Shown here one piece after another: positions 56,447-64,000 of a DNA stretch of 64,000 nt. Source of the stretch: Aphidius gifuensis (taxonomy: Eukaryota > Arthropoda > Insecta > Hymenoptera > Braconidae); the NCBI RefSeq assembly GCF_014905175.1, contig NC_057789.1, forward strand, positions 15,490,876-15,554,875, written 5' to 3'. The translations under genes and the position numbers were made by a program. Positions within the stretch are counted from its first letter, which is position 1, and the number at the start of each line of letters is the position of its first letter. Under the pieces are notes generated by a model. The model was not told the origin of the DNA and ran no database searches. It saw nothing but the letters and a program-made list of their open reading frames with translations.

Positions 56447-59056
56447 ATGTCGAGTGAAAACACGGAAAAAAGCCAACCCGTAAAAAGATACAATCTTAGA
56501 CAAAGAGGGGATTTGTATTACGGCCCAGACAGGAAAAAATTGTCAGGGGCAGAAGCACGATCAATTAAAAAGAGAAATAGCTTAAAAAGTTTGGTATTAC
56601 GGAAAAATCAATTCAAAAGCGGGGTAAACGAAAGTTTCAATTTAATAAACTTGAATACACCATTAAATCCAGGTAATCCGAATTTCGAGACAAGATTATA
56701 TCAAGAAGAATCAGAAAAATTAAGATTCGAGCTTGAAGAAGAAAAGAAAAATAAAGAAATTTCCGAAATTAAACAGAAAATTGAAGTAGAGCGTCTAAAA
56801 TCAGAGAAATCCGATTTGGAACGCAAAAACAAAGACTTAAACGATTTTTGGAGCCAAAAATTTGAAGTCGACCGTCTCGCAAAAGAAAAATTTGAAAAAA
56901 GTCAAGAAATTAAAGTTTTCGGCGAGAACGCTAAGACCAATTCGAGTTGGCCAAGTTTTGGTTCATTAACTAAATCGTTTTTTAGCAGTAGACAAAGCCA
57001 AGAAATCAAAAATCAAATTGACAAAGAAATTCTAGAAAAAAGACCATCGCCATTGGAAAACGTAACTAAAACGCATGAACCAGAATTAACCAAAGTTATA
57101 ATTAACACCCCAATAAAAGTCCATATTAATTCGGCCGCAATAGATATACATCATCATAACGATTCCATTATAACCAACGACGACGATAATTATAACGACA
57201 ACTACAGTAATTATATTGCAAGAAATACAACTTTGCCAGACAGCAACAGCAGTGACAGCAAGAGTGAAGCATCAATTGAACAAGAACAAGAAATATTGAT
57301 AGAAAACTTGGAAGAACAATATTGGGAAGACGAGCTTACTCAACAAGTTTTACAAGCACAAAATCTGATAGCCAAAATTGATCTCGAAAATACAAAGCAA
57401 AAAGAAAAAGAGTTAAGAACAAGTCCAGTCGCAACTAATAATTTAAATAAGGGAAATAAGAACAACGATAATAAAAATAAAGGTAATCTTAATATCGAGA
57501 CCGAACAAAGAATTCCAATAAATAACAAAATGGCGGACGCAACAGCAAAAAGATTGGCAGAGATCCAAGAAACAACACATCTCATGACTCTTATGAACAA
57601 ATTATGTAAAAGTATTTCCAATTATACAGGTAAATCACAAGAACTCACAAGATTCAGAATAGAATGTGAGGAAAGTCGAGACTATGTGGGTAAGGACCTA
57701 GAAAAGAATTTAGTTGAAATGATAGTACGTACCAAAGTAAGTAGAGAAGTACGTGATGATATGACTAAAAAGAAATTTGAAAGCATTGAAGATTTGATGA
57801 AGTCACTCAGGGAATTGATAAGCAAAACCAAAAACGAAAAAGTGTTAATCGGGGAAGCTTTCAAACTCGTTCAGAGAAATAATGAACCCATAAGAAACTT
57901 CGTCAAAAGAATTCGCGAATGCACAAATTTTATTGAAGAAATGCATATACCCGCAGAAAATGAAAGACCAAAGCAAATCAAAAATGAAATGAAAGAACTA
58001 GCAAAAGACGTACTAAGGTCGGGAATCAAGCCTGAACTTGGTGATTACATAAACTGGTCTGAAGATTATGAAAAGATTATACAACAAGCAGCAGAGAGAG
58101 AGGAAGAATTAGCCAGAAGGGCAACATTAGGCAGAGAAGAAACTAAGAAAAGAACTTTCGAAGTTAACTTTTGCCAATTATGTCAAGAAAAAGACCACGT
58201 AGCACCACAATGTAAATTAGCTAAGCCTCAAATAGCAGGGGACGAAAAACCTACGTCATTTAAAGAAATGAAGGTATGCTTCAAGTGTAGACAAAAGGGA
58301 CATTTTGCAAACGAATGTACTCAAGAGTTTATCACTTTGAAACAATGCACAAAATGTAATGGTAAAAACCATTCAGAACAAGATTGTTGGAAAAATAAGA
58401 ATCAACAAAAATGCCAATTGTGTGACAGTACGGAACACATAGCAAAAAATTGCCCAACAATCGCGTCAAAACTAGAAAATGACAAAGTATGTCAGATTTG
58501 CGACATTAAAGGTCATGACGCAAAAACCTGCTATAAGATTGGAAATTATGTCCGACCACAACAAAACTACGCATCACCAACATGCCAATTATGCGGAATA
58601 AGGGGGCATGCTGCAAGAAATTGCGGAATGCAACGAGAAAATCAACAGCGTCCGCAAGTAAGATTCAATGAAAGACCAACACCAATGTGGAATCAACGCC
58701 CTACTTGCCAACTATGTAATATAATTGGTCACCAAGCAAAAGATTGCAATCAGCGACGACGGTCAAACAATGGTTATAATAATGGTTATAATAATGGTTA
58801 CAATAACGGTAATAATGGTAGCTATTATAATGGTAATAAAAATGGCTACAATAATAATTACACGAACGGTTATAATAATGGTAATAATATGGGTAATAAT
58901 AATGGTAACATGATTGGTAATAAATATGCGGATAATAGAAAAGACGGTTCAATTCGAGGGTGCGATTTCTGCAAGGGTGATGATCATATAGAAATGAATT
59001 GTGTTAAGAAAAAATTCCAACAAAGAGTGCAGGGAAACTTGCAACCGTCCCTCTAA
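56447..59056 (+). CDS. gag: Gag polyprotein with eight CCHC zinc knuckles
   Basis: 869 residues from an ATG in a TCTCTAATG context. In order: a basic N-terminus, a long coiled-coil (about residues 80-170, EELEEEKKNKE type), an acidic Asn/Asp-rich linker, a capsid-like helical domain (about 370-560, with LMNKLCKSISNYTGKSQELT), then eight C-x2-C-x4-H-x4-C knuckles from 58172 to 59003 (examples CFKCRQKGHFANEC, CQLCGIRGHAARNC). Between knuckles 7 and 8 lies an Asn/Gly/Tyr repeat of about 55 residues. Knuckles bind the RNA genome. The frame is intact and ends at TAA 59054-59056 inside the frameshift hairpin. Most Gypsy Gags have one to three knuckles. Confidence 0.9.
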   Translation: MSSENTEKSQPVKRYNLRQRGDLYYGPDRKKLSGAEARSIKKRNSLKSLVLRKNQFKSGVNESFNLINLNTPLNPGNPNFETRLYQEESEKLRFELEEEKKNKEISEIKQKIEVERLKSEKSDLERKNKDLNDFWSQKFEVDRLAKEKFEKSQEIKVFGENAKTNSSWPSFGSLTKSFFSSRQSQEIKNQIDKEILEKRPSPLENVTKTHEPELTKVIINTPIKVHINSAAIDIHHHNDSIITNDDDNYNDNYSNYIARNTTLPDSNSSDSKSEASIEQEQEILIENLEEQYWEDELTQQVLQAQNLIAKIDLENTKQKEKELRTSPVATNNLNKGNKNNDNKNKGNLNIETEQRIPINNKMADATAKRLAEIQETTHLMTLMNKLCKSISNYTGKSQELTRFRIECEESRDYVGKDLEKNLVEMIVRTKVSREVRDDMTKKKFESIEDLMKSLRELISKTKNEKVLIGEAFKLVQRNNEPIRNFVKRIRECTNFIEEMHIPAENERPKQIKNEMKELAKDVLRSGIKPELGDYINWSEDYEKIIQQAAEREEELARRATLGREETKKRTFEVNFCQLCQEKDHVAPQCKLAKPQIAGDEKPTSFKEMKVCFKCRQKGHFANECTQEFITLKQCTKCNGKNHSEQDCWKNKNQQKCQLCDSTEHIAKNCPTIASKLENDKVCQICDIKGHDAKTCYKIGNYVRPQQNYASPTCQLCGIRGHAARNCGMQRENQQRPQVRFNERPTPMWNQRPTCQLCNIIGHQAKDCNQRRRSNNGYNNGYNNGYNNGNNGSYYNGNKNGYNNNYTNGYNNGNNMGNNNGNMIGNKYADNRKDGSIRGCDFCKGDDHIEMNCVKKKFQQRVQGNLQPSL

Positions 59057-61920
59057 GCGAGGAGGGACGGCGTAAACTAATAATTAAAGAAATTAACAGT
59101 AAAAATATTGCGGCTATGGAGGCAACTGGTTTTAGATCCGATAATGATTGCGTAATTTTTAAAGAAATAGATAATGATTTAAATAATGAAATGTTAAAAA
59201 TAAATAAGAAAGTAGAGTCAATTAAAATAAATAAACCAGTTATCACCATAAATGCAACAAATTTTAACACTATTCCCTATATAGAGATCAAGCTAAATAA
59301 CGGTAATGAAACGGTAAAAATGATGTTAGATTCGGGAGCAACCCCGAATTTATTAAAAAAATCTCAAGCATCAGGCCTTGAGATAAATGAAGGTGAAATA
59401 GAAACCTTGCAAGGCATATCGGAGGGCCTTATAAATACATTGGGAAAAGCTAAAATAAATATTTTGGGCAAAGAAATAATCTGCCTAATCATTCCCGATG
59501 AAGTACCTATTAACTGCGCAGGTATTTTGGGTTCGGAATTTTTCGAATCAACAGGCGCAATTAAAAACTTCGATAAACATATATTGGAGATTAATGAAAA
59601 ATCTATTGTCTTTGAAAACCCAAAAATAGAAGGGTTTATTATAGGACCAGAAATAAATATGGTCGATTTCAAAACGGTAAACGACAGGCTCGAGAGAACG
59701 ATGGAATCCGGAACCGGAAATTCTCTGGAGAGTACCAAATTGATTTCAAATGAAAAATTATTAAAAATAAATGATATTGATTTAAACGAAATTCCTTTGA
59801 GTAGGGTTTCAAATGAAAAATTATTAAAAACAAATGATATTGATTTAAATGAAATTTCTTTGAGTAGGGTTTCAAATGAAAAATTATTAAAAATAAACGA
59901 TATTGATTTAAATGAAATTCCTTTGAGTAGGGTTTCAAATGAAAAATTATTAAAAATAAATGATATTGATTTAAATGAAATTCCTTTGAATGAAAATAGA
60001 AATGAAATTAAAATTTTTAATCCATATAATAATAAAGCGTTTAATAGTATCAAAAAGAAAAAAGAAAATTGGCGAAGAAATTCTGATGTTAAAGTAAATA
60101 AAAACAAATTAGATTTTCCAAATAATACAGAGTCCAATTTTTCCGGATATGCGGAAATAAACTCAACTAATAAAATATATACAATAAATGAAGTAAAAAT
60201 TATGACACGTTACGATAAAGTTAAAGAATTATTAAGACTCGAACACTTAAATGCGGAAGAGTTGGACCATGTATGTAACATAATAAAAAAATATTCTGAC
60301 AGGTTCCAATTACCTGATGAACCACTGAGTTCAACACATTTGGTTCGTCATCGTATTCCTACGACAGACGAACTCCCCATAAATAATAAAATTTATAGAC
60401 CTCCTCATAATTTGCGGGAAGAAGTCGAGAGACAGGTACAGGAGGGAGTTTTGAAGGGTATAATTAAACCTTCAGAAAGCCCTTATAATTGTCCTGTCTG
60501 GATTGTCCCTAAAAAGCCTGATTCTAAAGGCAATATTAGACATAGAATGGTAATTGATTATAGACCATTAAATGAAAAAACTATTCCGGATGCGTTTCCG
60601 CTGCCCAACATTACGGATATATTAGACCAGTTGGGGGGTTCAAAATATTTCTCTGTATTTGACTTAGCATCTGGATACCATCAAATAGAAATGGATTCCA
60701 AAGATGCGCACAAGACTGCTTTTTCAACTCCACGTGGTCACTGGGAGTTCACGCGCATGCCGTTTGGCCTGGCAAATTCCCCCGCGACATTCCAGCGATT
60801 AATGAATTTAGTCTTTGTCGGTATGCAAGGAATCTCCATGTTCATCTACCTAGACGACATAGTCATTTTTGCAAAAACCCTTGAAGAACATGACGAAAAA
60901 ATCATGGAAATGATGGAAAGACTTCGTAAGGCCAACCTGCGCTTGCAACCAGACAAGTGCGAGTTCTTAAAACCGGAAGTACATTATTTAGGCCACGTGA
61001 TTGGCGAAAACGGGGTCAAACCCGATCCAAAAAAAATCGAAGCGGTTAAAAATTTCCCTAAGCTCAAAAACCAAAAGAATGTTCGTCAATTCTTAGGGCT
61101 TAGTGGATATTACCGCAGATTCATAAAAAATTATTCGAAAATTGCAAAACCGCTTACAAAATTACTACAAGATGGCGTAGAATTTGTGTGGGGAGAAGAG
61201 GAAGAGGAAGCATTTGTTACTCTAAAAAACCTCCTTTGTAACGCACCAATCCTACAGTATCCGGATTTGAGTAAACCGTACATCATCACTACGGATGCTT
61301 CCGGATACGCAATAGGTGGTGTTTTGTCACAAGGCGAAATTGGAAATGATAAACCAATCGCCTACTTCTCGAGAGCTCTTAGAGGAGCTGAGCTGAATTA
61401 TAGTACGTACGAGAAAGAAGCCAGAGCCATTTTAGACTCGGTGGTGAATTTCCGAACTTACGTGTATAATTCAGAATTCACAGTAGTAACTGACCACGAA
61501 GCTTTAAAGTGGTTCAGTAACCCAGTAAATAATAATAATAGAATATGTAAATGGAGGTTAAAATTAGCCCAATATAAATTTAATGTAGTCTATAAACCAG
61601 GCAAATTAAATTTGAACGCAGACGCCTTATCCAGGAACCCCGTAGAGGAACCTGAAAGCGAATGCGGAAAAGATATTTTTGTTGTCACAAGAAACCAAAA
61701 TAGGAAGCCTCAACCTATTGTTGAAACAAGGCCTCTTGAGGTGGTGACAACACCAGAACCCACTCAGAAAAAGAGGGGTAGACCAAAAAAGTTGAAATCT
61801 TTTGTAACAAATAAGCCTCCAATCTTATTGAAAAAGAGAGGCAGGCCCAAAAAAGGGGAACTTTTGGAAACAAAAGGAACCCCAACTTCTGAAAAAAGGC
61901 AGACCCAAAAGATTCTGTAA
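59008..61920 (+). CDS. pol: Pol: retropepsin, reverse transcriptase, RNase H
   Basis: The open frame starts at 59008, is entered by frameshift near 59038, and the first Met is at 59116. Counting from that Met: retropepsin with MLDSGA (DSG at 72-74), a four-copy 21-residue repeat (about 210-293), RT (about 415-640) with DYRPLN, FDLASGYHQI, PFGLANSPATFQ and the catalytic YLDD at 578-581, then RNase H with TTDASG (Asp 727), STYEKEARAIL and VTDHEAL. All catalytic residues seen are intact. The tail has two AT-hook motifs (KKRGRPKK at 61768 and 61831). TAA at 61918 ends the frame before integrase; it probably results from an indel rather than a natural stop. Confidence 0.9.
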   Translation, partial: EKIPTKSAGKLATVPLSEEGRRKLIIKEINSKNIAAMEATGFRSDNDCVIFKEIDNDLNNEMLKINKKVESIKINKPVITINATNFNTIPYIEIKLNNGNETVKMMLDSGATPNLLKKSQASGLEINEGEIETLQGISEGLINTLGKAKINILGKEIICLIIPDEVPINCAGILGSEFFESTGAIKNFDKHILEINEKSIVFENPKIEGFIIGPEINMVDFKTVNDRLERTMESGTGNSLESTKLISNEKLLKINDIDLNEIPLSRVSNEKLLKTNDIDLNEISLSRVSNEKLLKINDIDLNEIPLSRVSNEKLLKINDIDLNEIPLNENRNEIKIFNPYNNKAFNSIKKKKENWRRNSDVKVNKNKLDFPNNTESNFSGYAEINSTNKIYTINEVKIMTRYDKVKELLRLEHLNAEELDHVCNIIKKYSDRFQLPDEPLSSTHLVRHRIPTTDELPINNKIYRPPHNLREEVERQVQEGVLKGIIKPSESPYNCPVWIVPKKPDSKGNIRHRMVIDYRPLNEKTIPDAFPLPNITDILDQLGGSKYFSVFDLASGYHQIEMDSKDAHKTAFSTPRGHWEFTRMPFGLANSPATFQRLMNLVFVGMQGISMFIYLDDIVIFAKTLEEHDEKIMEMMERLRKANLRLQPDKCEFLKPEVHYLGHVIGENGVKPDPKKIEAVKNFPKLKNQKNVRQFLGLSGYYRRFIKNYSKIAKPLTKLLQDGVEFVWGEEEEEAFVTLKNLLCNAPILQYPDLSKPYIITTDASGYAIGGVLSQGEIGNDKPIAYFSRALRGAELNYSTYEKEARAILDSVVNFRTYVYNSEFTVVTDHEALKWFSNPVNNNNRICKWRLKLAQYKFNVVYKPGKLNLNADALSRNPVEEPESECGKDIFVVTRNQNRKPQPIVETRPLEVVTTPEPTQKKRGRPKKLKSFVTNKPPILLKKRGRPKKGELLETKGTPTSEKRQTQKIL
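59032..59070 (+). promoter_or_regulatory. Programmed -1 ribosomal frameshift signal (gag to pol)
   Basis: The heptamer GGGAAAC (59032-59038) is in the correct phase in gag codons (CAG GGA AAC). A 6-nt spacer TTGCAA follows, then a perfect 9-bp stem CCGTCCCTC/GAGGGACGG (59045-59053, 59062-59070) with an 8-nt loop that contains the gag stop. The pol frame is -1 relative to gag and is open from 59008 on. All standard components are present at standard spacing. Confidence 0.9.
59743..59994 (+). repeat. Four in-frame 63-bp repeats between protease and RT
   Basis: Four copies of a 21-codon unit (SNEKLLKINDIDLNEIPLSR), almost identical at DNA level. Because the unit is a multiple of three, copy number can vary without breaking pol. 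Confidence 0.9.
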
Positions 61921-63556
61921 ATTTCTTCCGAATCGCAAGAGGGGGGAGATTCAAAAGGCGAAACAGTCAAAATTACAACAAGTAAACATCCAATTGATGT
62001 TGAAATAGCTGTAGACTTGCCAAATAATATAGACCAAATTAATAAAGACGACTCAGACTCCCAAGACTCAGAAGTGAGCGAGGACGAGATCGAAACTCAA
62101 ATTGAACACAGTTCGAAAAATATTATAACTTCTAGAGAACCCTTCCAAGTTCAAAAGAACCATAAAATGTATTTCGTATCAGAAAACGGCGAACCTTGTG
62201 ATTCAGGCGCCAAAGAATTATGTAAAAAGCATAGTAATATTTTAAAACACCCTGTCGAAGCAGGAAAAGCAAGTTGTAAAGTGGTGGGTAAGAAACTTCA
62301 TTTTCCTCTTGTAATAAAAAAAAGGGAGGGGGAGTCATTACTTACAATGATTAAACATATAAGAGGAGCATTAAACCATGCTCACGAAATTATGTTGGAA
62401 AAAGAAATAGAATCTGTAGTCATTTCAAAATCAAATAAAGTTTGCAATATAGAGTGGACGGAAATTTTAGAAATAATAAAAGAAGAATTTATGAATAGTC
62501 AAATTAAAATTATTATTTGTACAAATGAAATTGAATTTGTGGATATAAAAGAAAGGGATCAAATTTTTAATGAGGCCCATCAGGCACCCATAGGGGGGCA
62601 TAAGGGGGTAAATAAAACTTACAATAGAATTAAAGAAAGATTTTATTGGGAAAATTTAAAAGAAGATATCCAGTCACGAATACAACATTGCTTAGACTGC
62701 CAGAAAAATAAATTAGTTCGTAAAAGAACAAAACAACCAATGGTAATTACCGATACACCAAGGTCCGCTTTCGAAAAAATTGCCATGGACGTGGTGGGCC
62801 CTTTAGCCATCACTAAATCAGGCAATCAATGCATCCTTACCATGCAGTGTTTATTGACTAAATTTGTAGTGGCAGTAGCCATTCCTAACCAAACTACCCC
62901 AGAAATAATCAAAGCCTTCATTGATAATTTCGTAAGCCTTTACGGTACTCCAGTCACAATCCTCAGTGACAGGGGAAGAAATTTCGAGAGTCAGCTCTTA
63001 AAGGCAATGGCTGGCCGATTTAAAATTGATAAATGTCGAACTACTGCTTTTCATCCACAGAGCAATGGCTCATTAGAGAGATCACATCACCCGCTGGGGG
63101 AGTATCTCAAACATTATGTAAATAATAAAAAGGATGATTGGGATGAATGGCTCAAATTGGCAATTTTGTCTTACAATACGAGCGTCCATGAATCCACAAA
63201 ATTTACCCCATATGAATTAGTCTATGGAAAAAGAGCCAGACTACCGTCATGTAAACCGTTACTAGAGTCGGAAAGAATACCTACATTTCAAGGGTACATG
63301 GAAGATCGAAGTCATGAAACAGATTATGAATCAAGATTAAAGAGAAAACAAAAATAATGCCAAAACAAAATTACCCAGTAAATTTTAAATTGGAGAAACG
63401 TTCACATTGAAAAAGGACCCAAACCAGGGAAGCTTTTACCCTTACTGGGATGGACCTTTTGAAATTTTAAATGTGACGGATAGAGAGGTAGAACTGAGGG
63501 TGGAAAAGGGAAAAGTTTCCCCAAACCGTCTCAGGTTATTCCAAAATCTCGCCTGA
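61921..63556 (+). pseudogene. int: Integrase of the Gypsy element, one frameshift before the GPF tail
   Basis: Same frame as pol after the TAA at 61918. It shows a long acidic linker, an HHCC zinc region (HQAPIGGHKG ... HCLDCQKN) and the rve core with Asp at 62788 (MDVVGP), Asp at 62968 (LSDRG) and Glu at 63076 (NGSLERSH), an exact DD35E spacing. The frame stops at 63357. The chromodomain-side tail with YWDGPFEILNV (GPF/Y motif) continues in another frame to TGA at 63554-63556. The break lies in an A-rich run at about 63345-63353. Catalytic residues are all present, so only one or two run-length differences stand between this copy and an open pol frame. Confidence 0.85.
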
Positions 63557-63811
63557 AGAGGCTAAAATACTTGATAAAAATAAAACTAAATTAAGAGAAT
63601 TAGAGCAAGAGGAGGAAATTACATATAATTAATAAATAAAACACTCACTTACAAAGTCTGTTCCGCATGTTTAGTAAGGTAGATATTTTGGACTAACAGT
63701 CAACTCCGTCTCCAGTGAGTCCAAACTTACTGTGGGGAAGCGGGAGTCAAAAGAGTAGAAACCGGTGTAAATAACATTGTATAGATGGAGTATTATAATA
63801 ATAATTTACAG
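63557..63811 (+). other. Pol-env intergenic region with splice acceptor
   Basis: About 255 bp without a long frame. AATAATTTACAG ends at 63811, immediately before an ATG, which fits the 3' splice site of a subgenomic env mRNA. Confidence 0.5.
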
Positions 63812-64000
63812 ATGATTAGGAAAAGCGTAGCCATATTGATACTAGCGTTAGCCACGGTCGAAGCCCTCATTGGTTGATTGCACTGGACCCATGCTAAACA
63901 CCACCACTATTTCGTTACTGGACGTCGACGAGTGTGATATCGCTCGAGAGCCAGTGAAGACTAGCAAAGCACGGGTGATGCTGAGCAGAGCGAAGCCAGC
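63812..64000 (+). pseudogene. env: Probable env start, broken after the signal peptide, runs off the window
   Basis: ATG 63812 follows a splice-acceptor-like TTTACAG. The first 21 residues are a typical signal peptide (hydrophobic core AILILALATVEA) and are followed at once by TGA at 63875-63877. From 63876 another frame is open to the end of the window, with an N-T-T glycosylation-like site and a SLLDVDECD segment of the kind seen at the start of negative-strand-virus-type glycoproteins (chuvirus-like) captured by insect retroelements. The break looks like a small deletion at the cleavage site. Class and origin are tentative because only about 40 residues are visible. Confidence 0.45.

Larger units (their letters stand above)
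47380..64000 (+). mobile_element. Ty3/Gypsy (errantivirus-like) LTR retroelement, 3' end outside the window
   Basis: The order is 5' LTR, tRNA-Pro-type primer binding site, very long leader, gag, -1 frameshift signal, protease-RT-RNase H, integrase with GPF/Y tail and a probable env start. The gene order RT-RH-IN marks Ty3/Gypsy. Damage is limited to three or four indels, several in homopolymers. At more than 16.6 kb it is far larger than the usual 5-9 kb, because of the 7.9-kb repetitive leader. The 3' LTR is not in the window. Confidence 0.85.

Noticed and set aside
59364..60137. 257-aa minus-strand ORF with repeated FNNFSFETLL units
   Set aside because: Antisense shadow of the pol repeat region; no independent signals.
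61918..61920. Programmed readthrough of the pol TAA
   Set aside because: The context lacks known readthrough signals, and flanking runs of A and G offer a simpler indel explanation.

Overview
The window looks like AT-rich insect nuclear DNA, probably from a hymenopteran such as a parasitoid wasp; the order is inference. The evidence is spliced genes with GT-AG introns, a TATA plus arthropod-type initiator, several eukaryotic transposon classes with correct target-site duplications (TSDs), and decayed copies of conserved animal genes (NBAS-, ASCC3-, USP- and cytochrome b5 reductase-like). There are no bacterial operons, rRNAs or CRISPR arrays. It is a graveyard of nested mobile DNA with one large, nearly intact LTR retroelement at the right end.

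Region 1 (1-23.2 kb) holds the dispersed remains of a Polinton/Maverick (adintovirus-like) element: two capsid-type genes and an adenain-like protease (843-2936, minus), an intact 98-aa ORF, an integrase scrap (to 3667), a protein-primed-type DNA polymerase B (14793-22271, minus) and an intact 71-aa ORF with a TATA promoter and a 5'UTR intron. Three arrays of heat-shock elements lie beside these genes; the leftmost is interleaved with CRE/ATF palindromes. Later insertions broke the region up. A CACTA-like remnant was split by a hAT element (4194-7242), which holds a TTAA-flanked element, which holds a hAT MITE. A BEN-like gene carries a pogo/Tigger element (10.4-13.7 kb). A 5251-bp hAT with two convergent genes (15647-20897) splits the polymerase and has an 8-bp TSD.

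Region 2 (23.2-47.4 kb) is mostly non-coding: foldback and MITE elements, a palindromic satellite, a Gypsy-type LTR copy, a solo LTR with a 4-bp TSD, decayed ASCC3-like and NBAS-like copies, a DUF4806-like gene remnant (39.3-43.2 kb), and a PIF/Harbinger-like element (37287-39025) with 3-bp TSDs and long terminal inverted repeats (TIRs) that carries fragments of two unrelated host genes.

Region 3 (47.4 kb to the end) is one Ty3/Gypsy (errantivirus-like) element: 5' LTR, tRNA-Pro-type primer binding site, a 7.9-kb leader made of three unrelated tandem arrays (the last with nine tRNA-like B-box units), gag with eight CCHC knuckles, a canonical -1 frameshift signal, protease-RT-RNase H, integrase with AT-hooks upstream, and the start of a probable env. 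Several breaks fall in homopolymer runs, so some may be assembly errors rather than true mutations.
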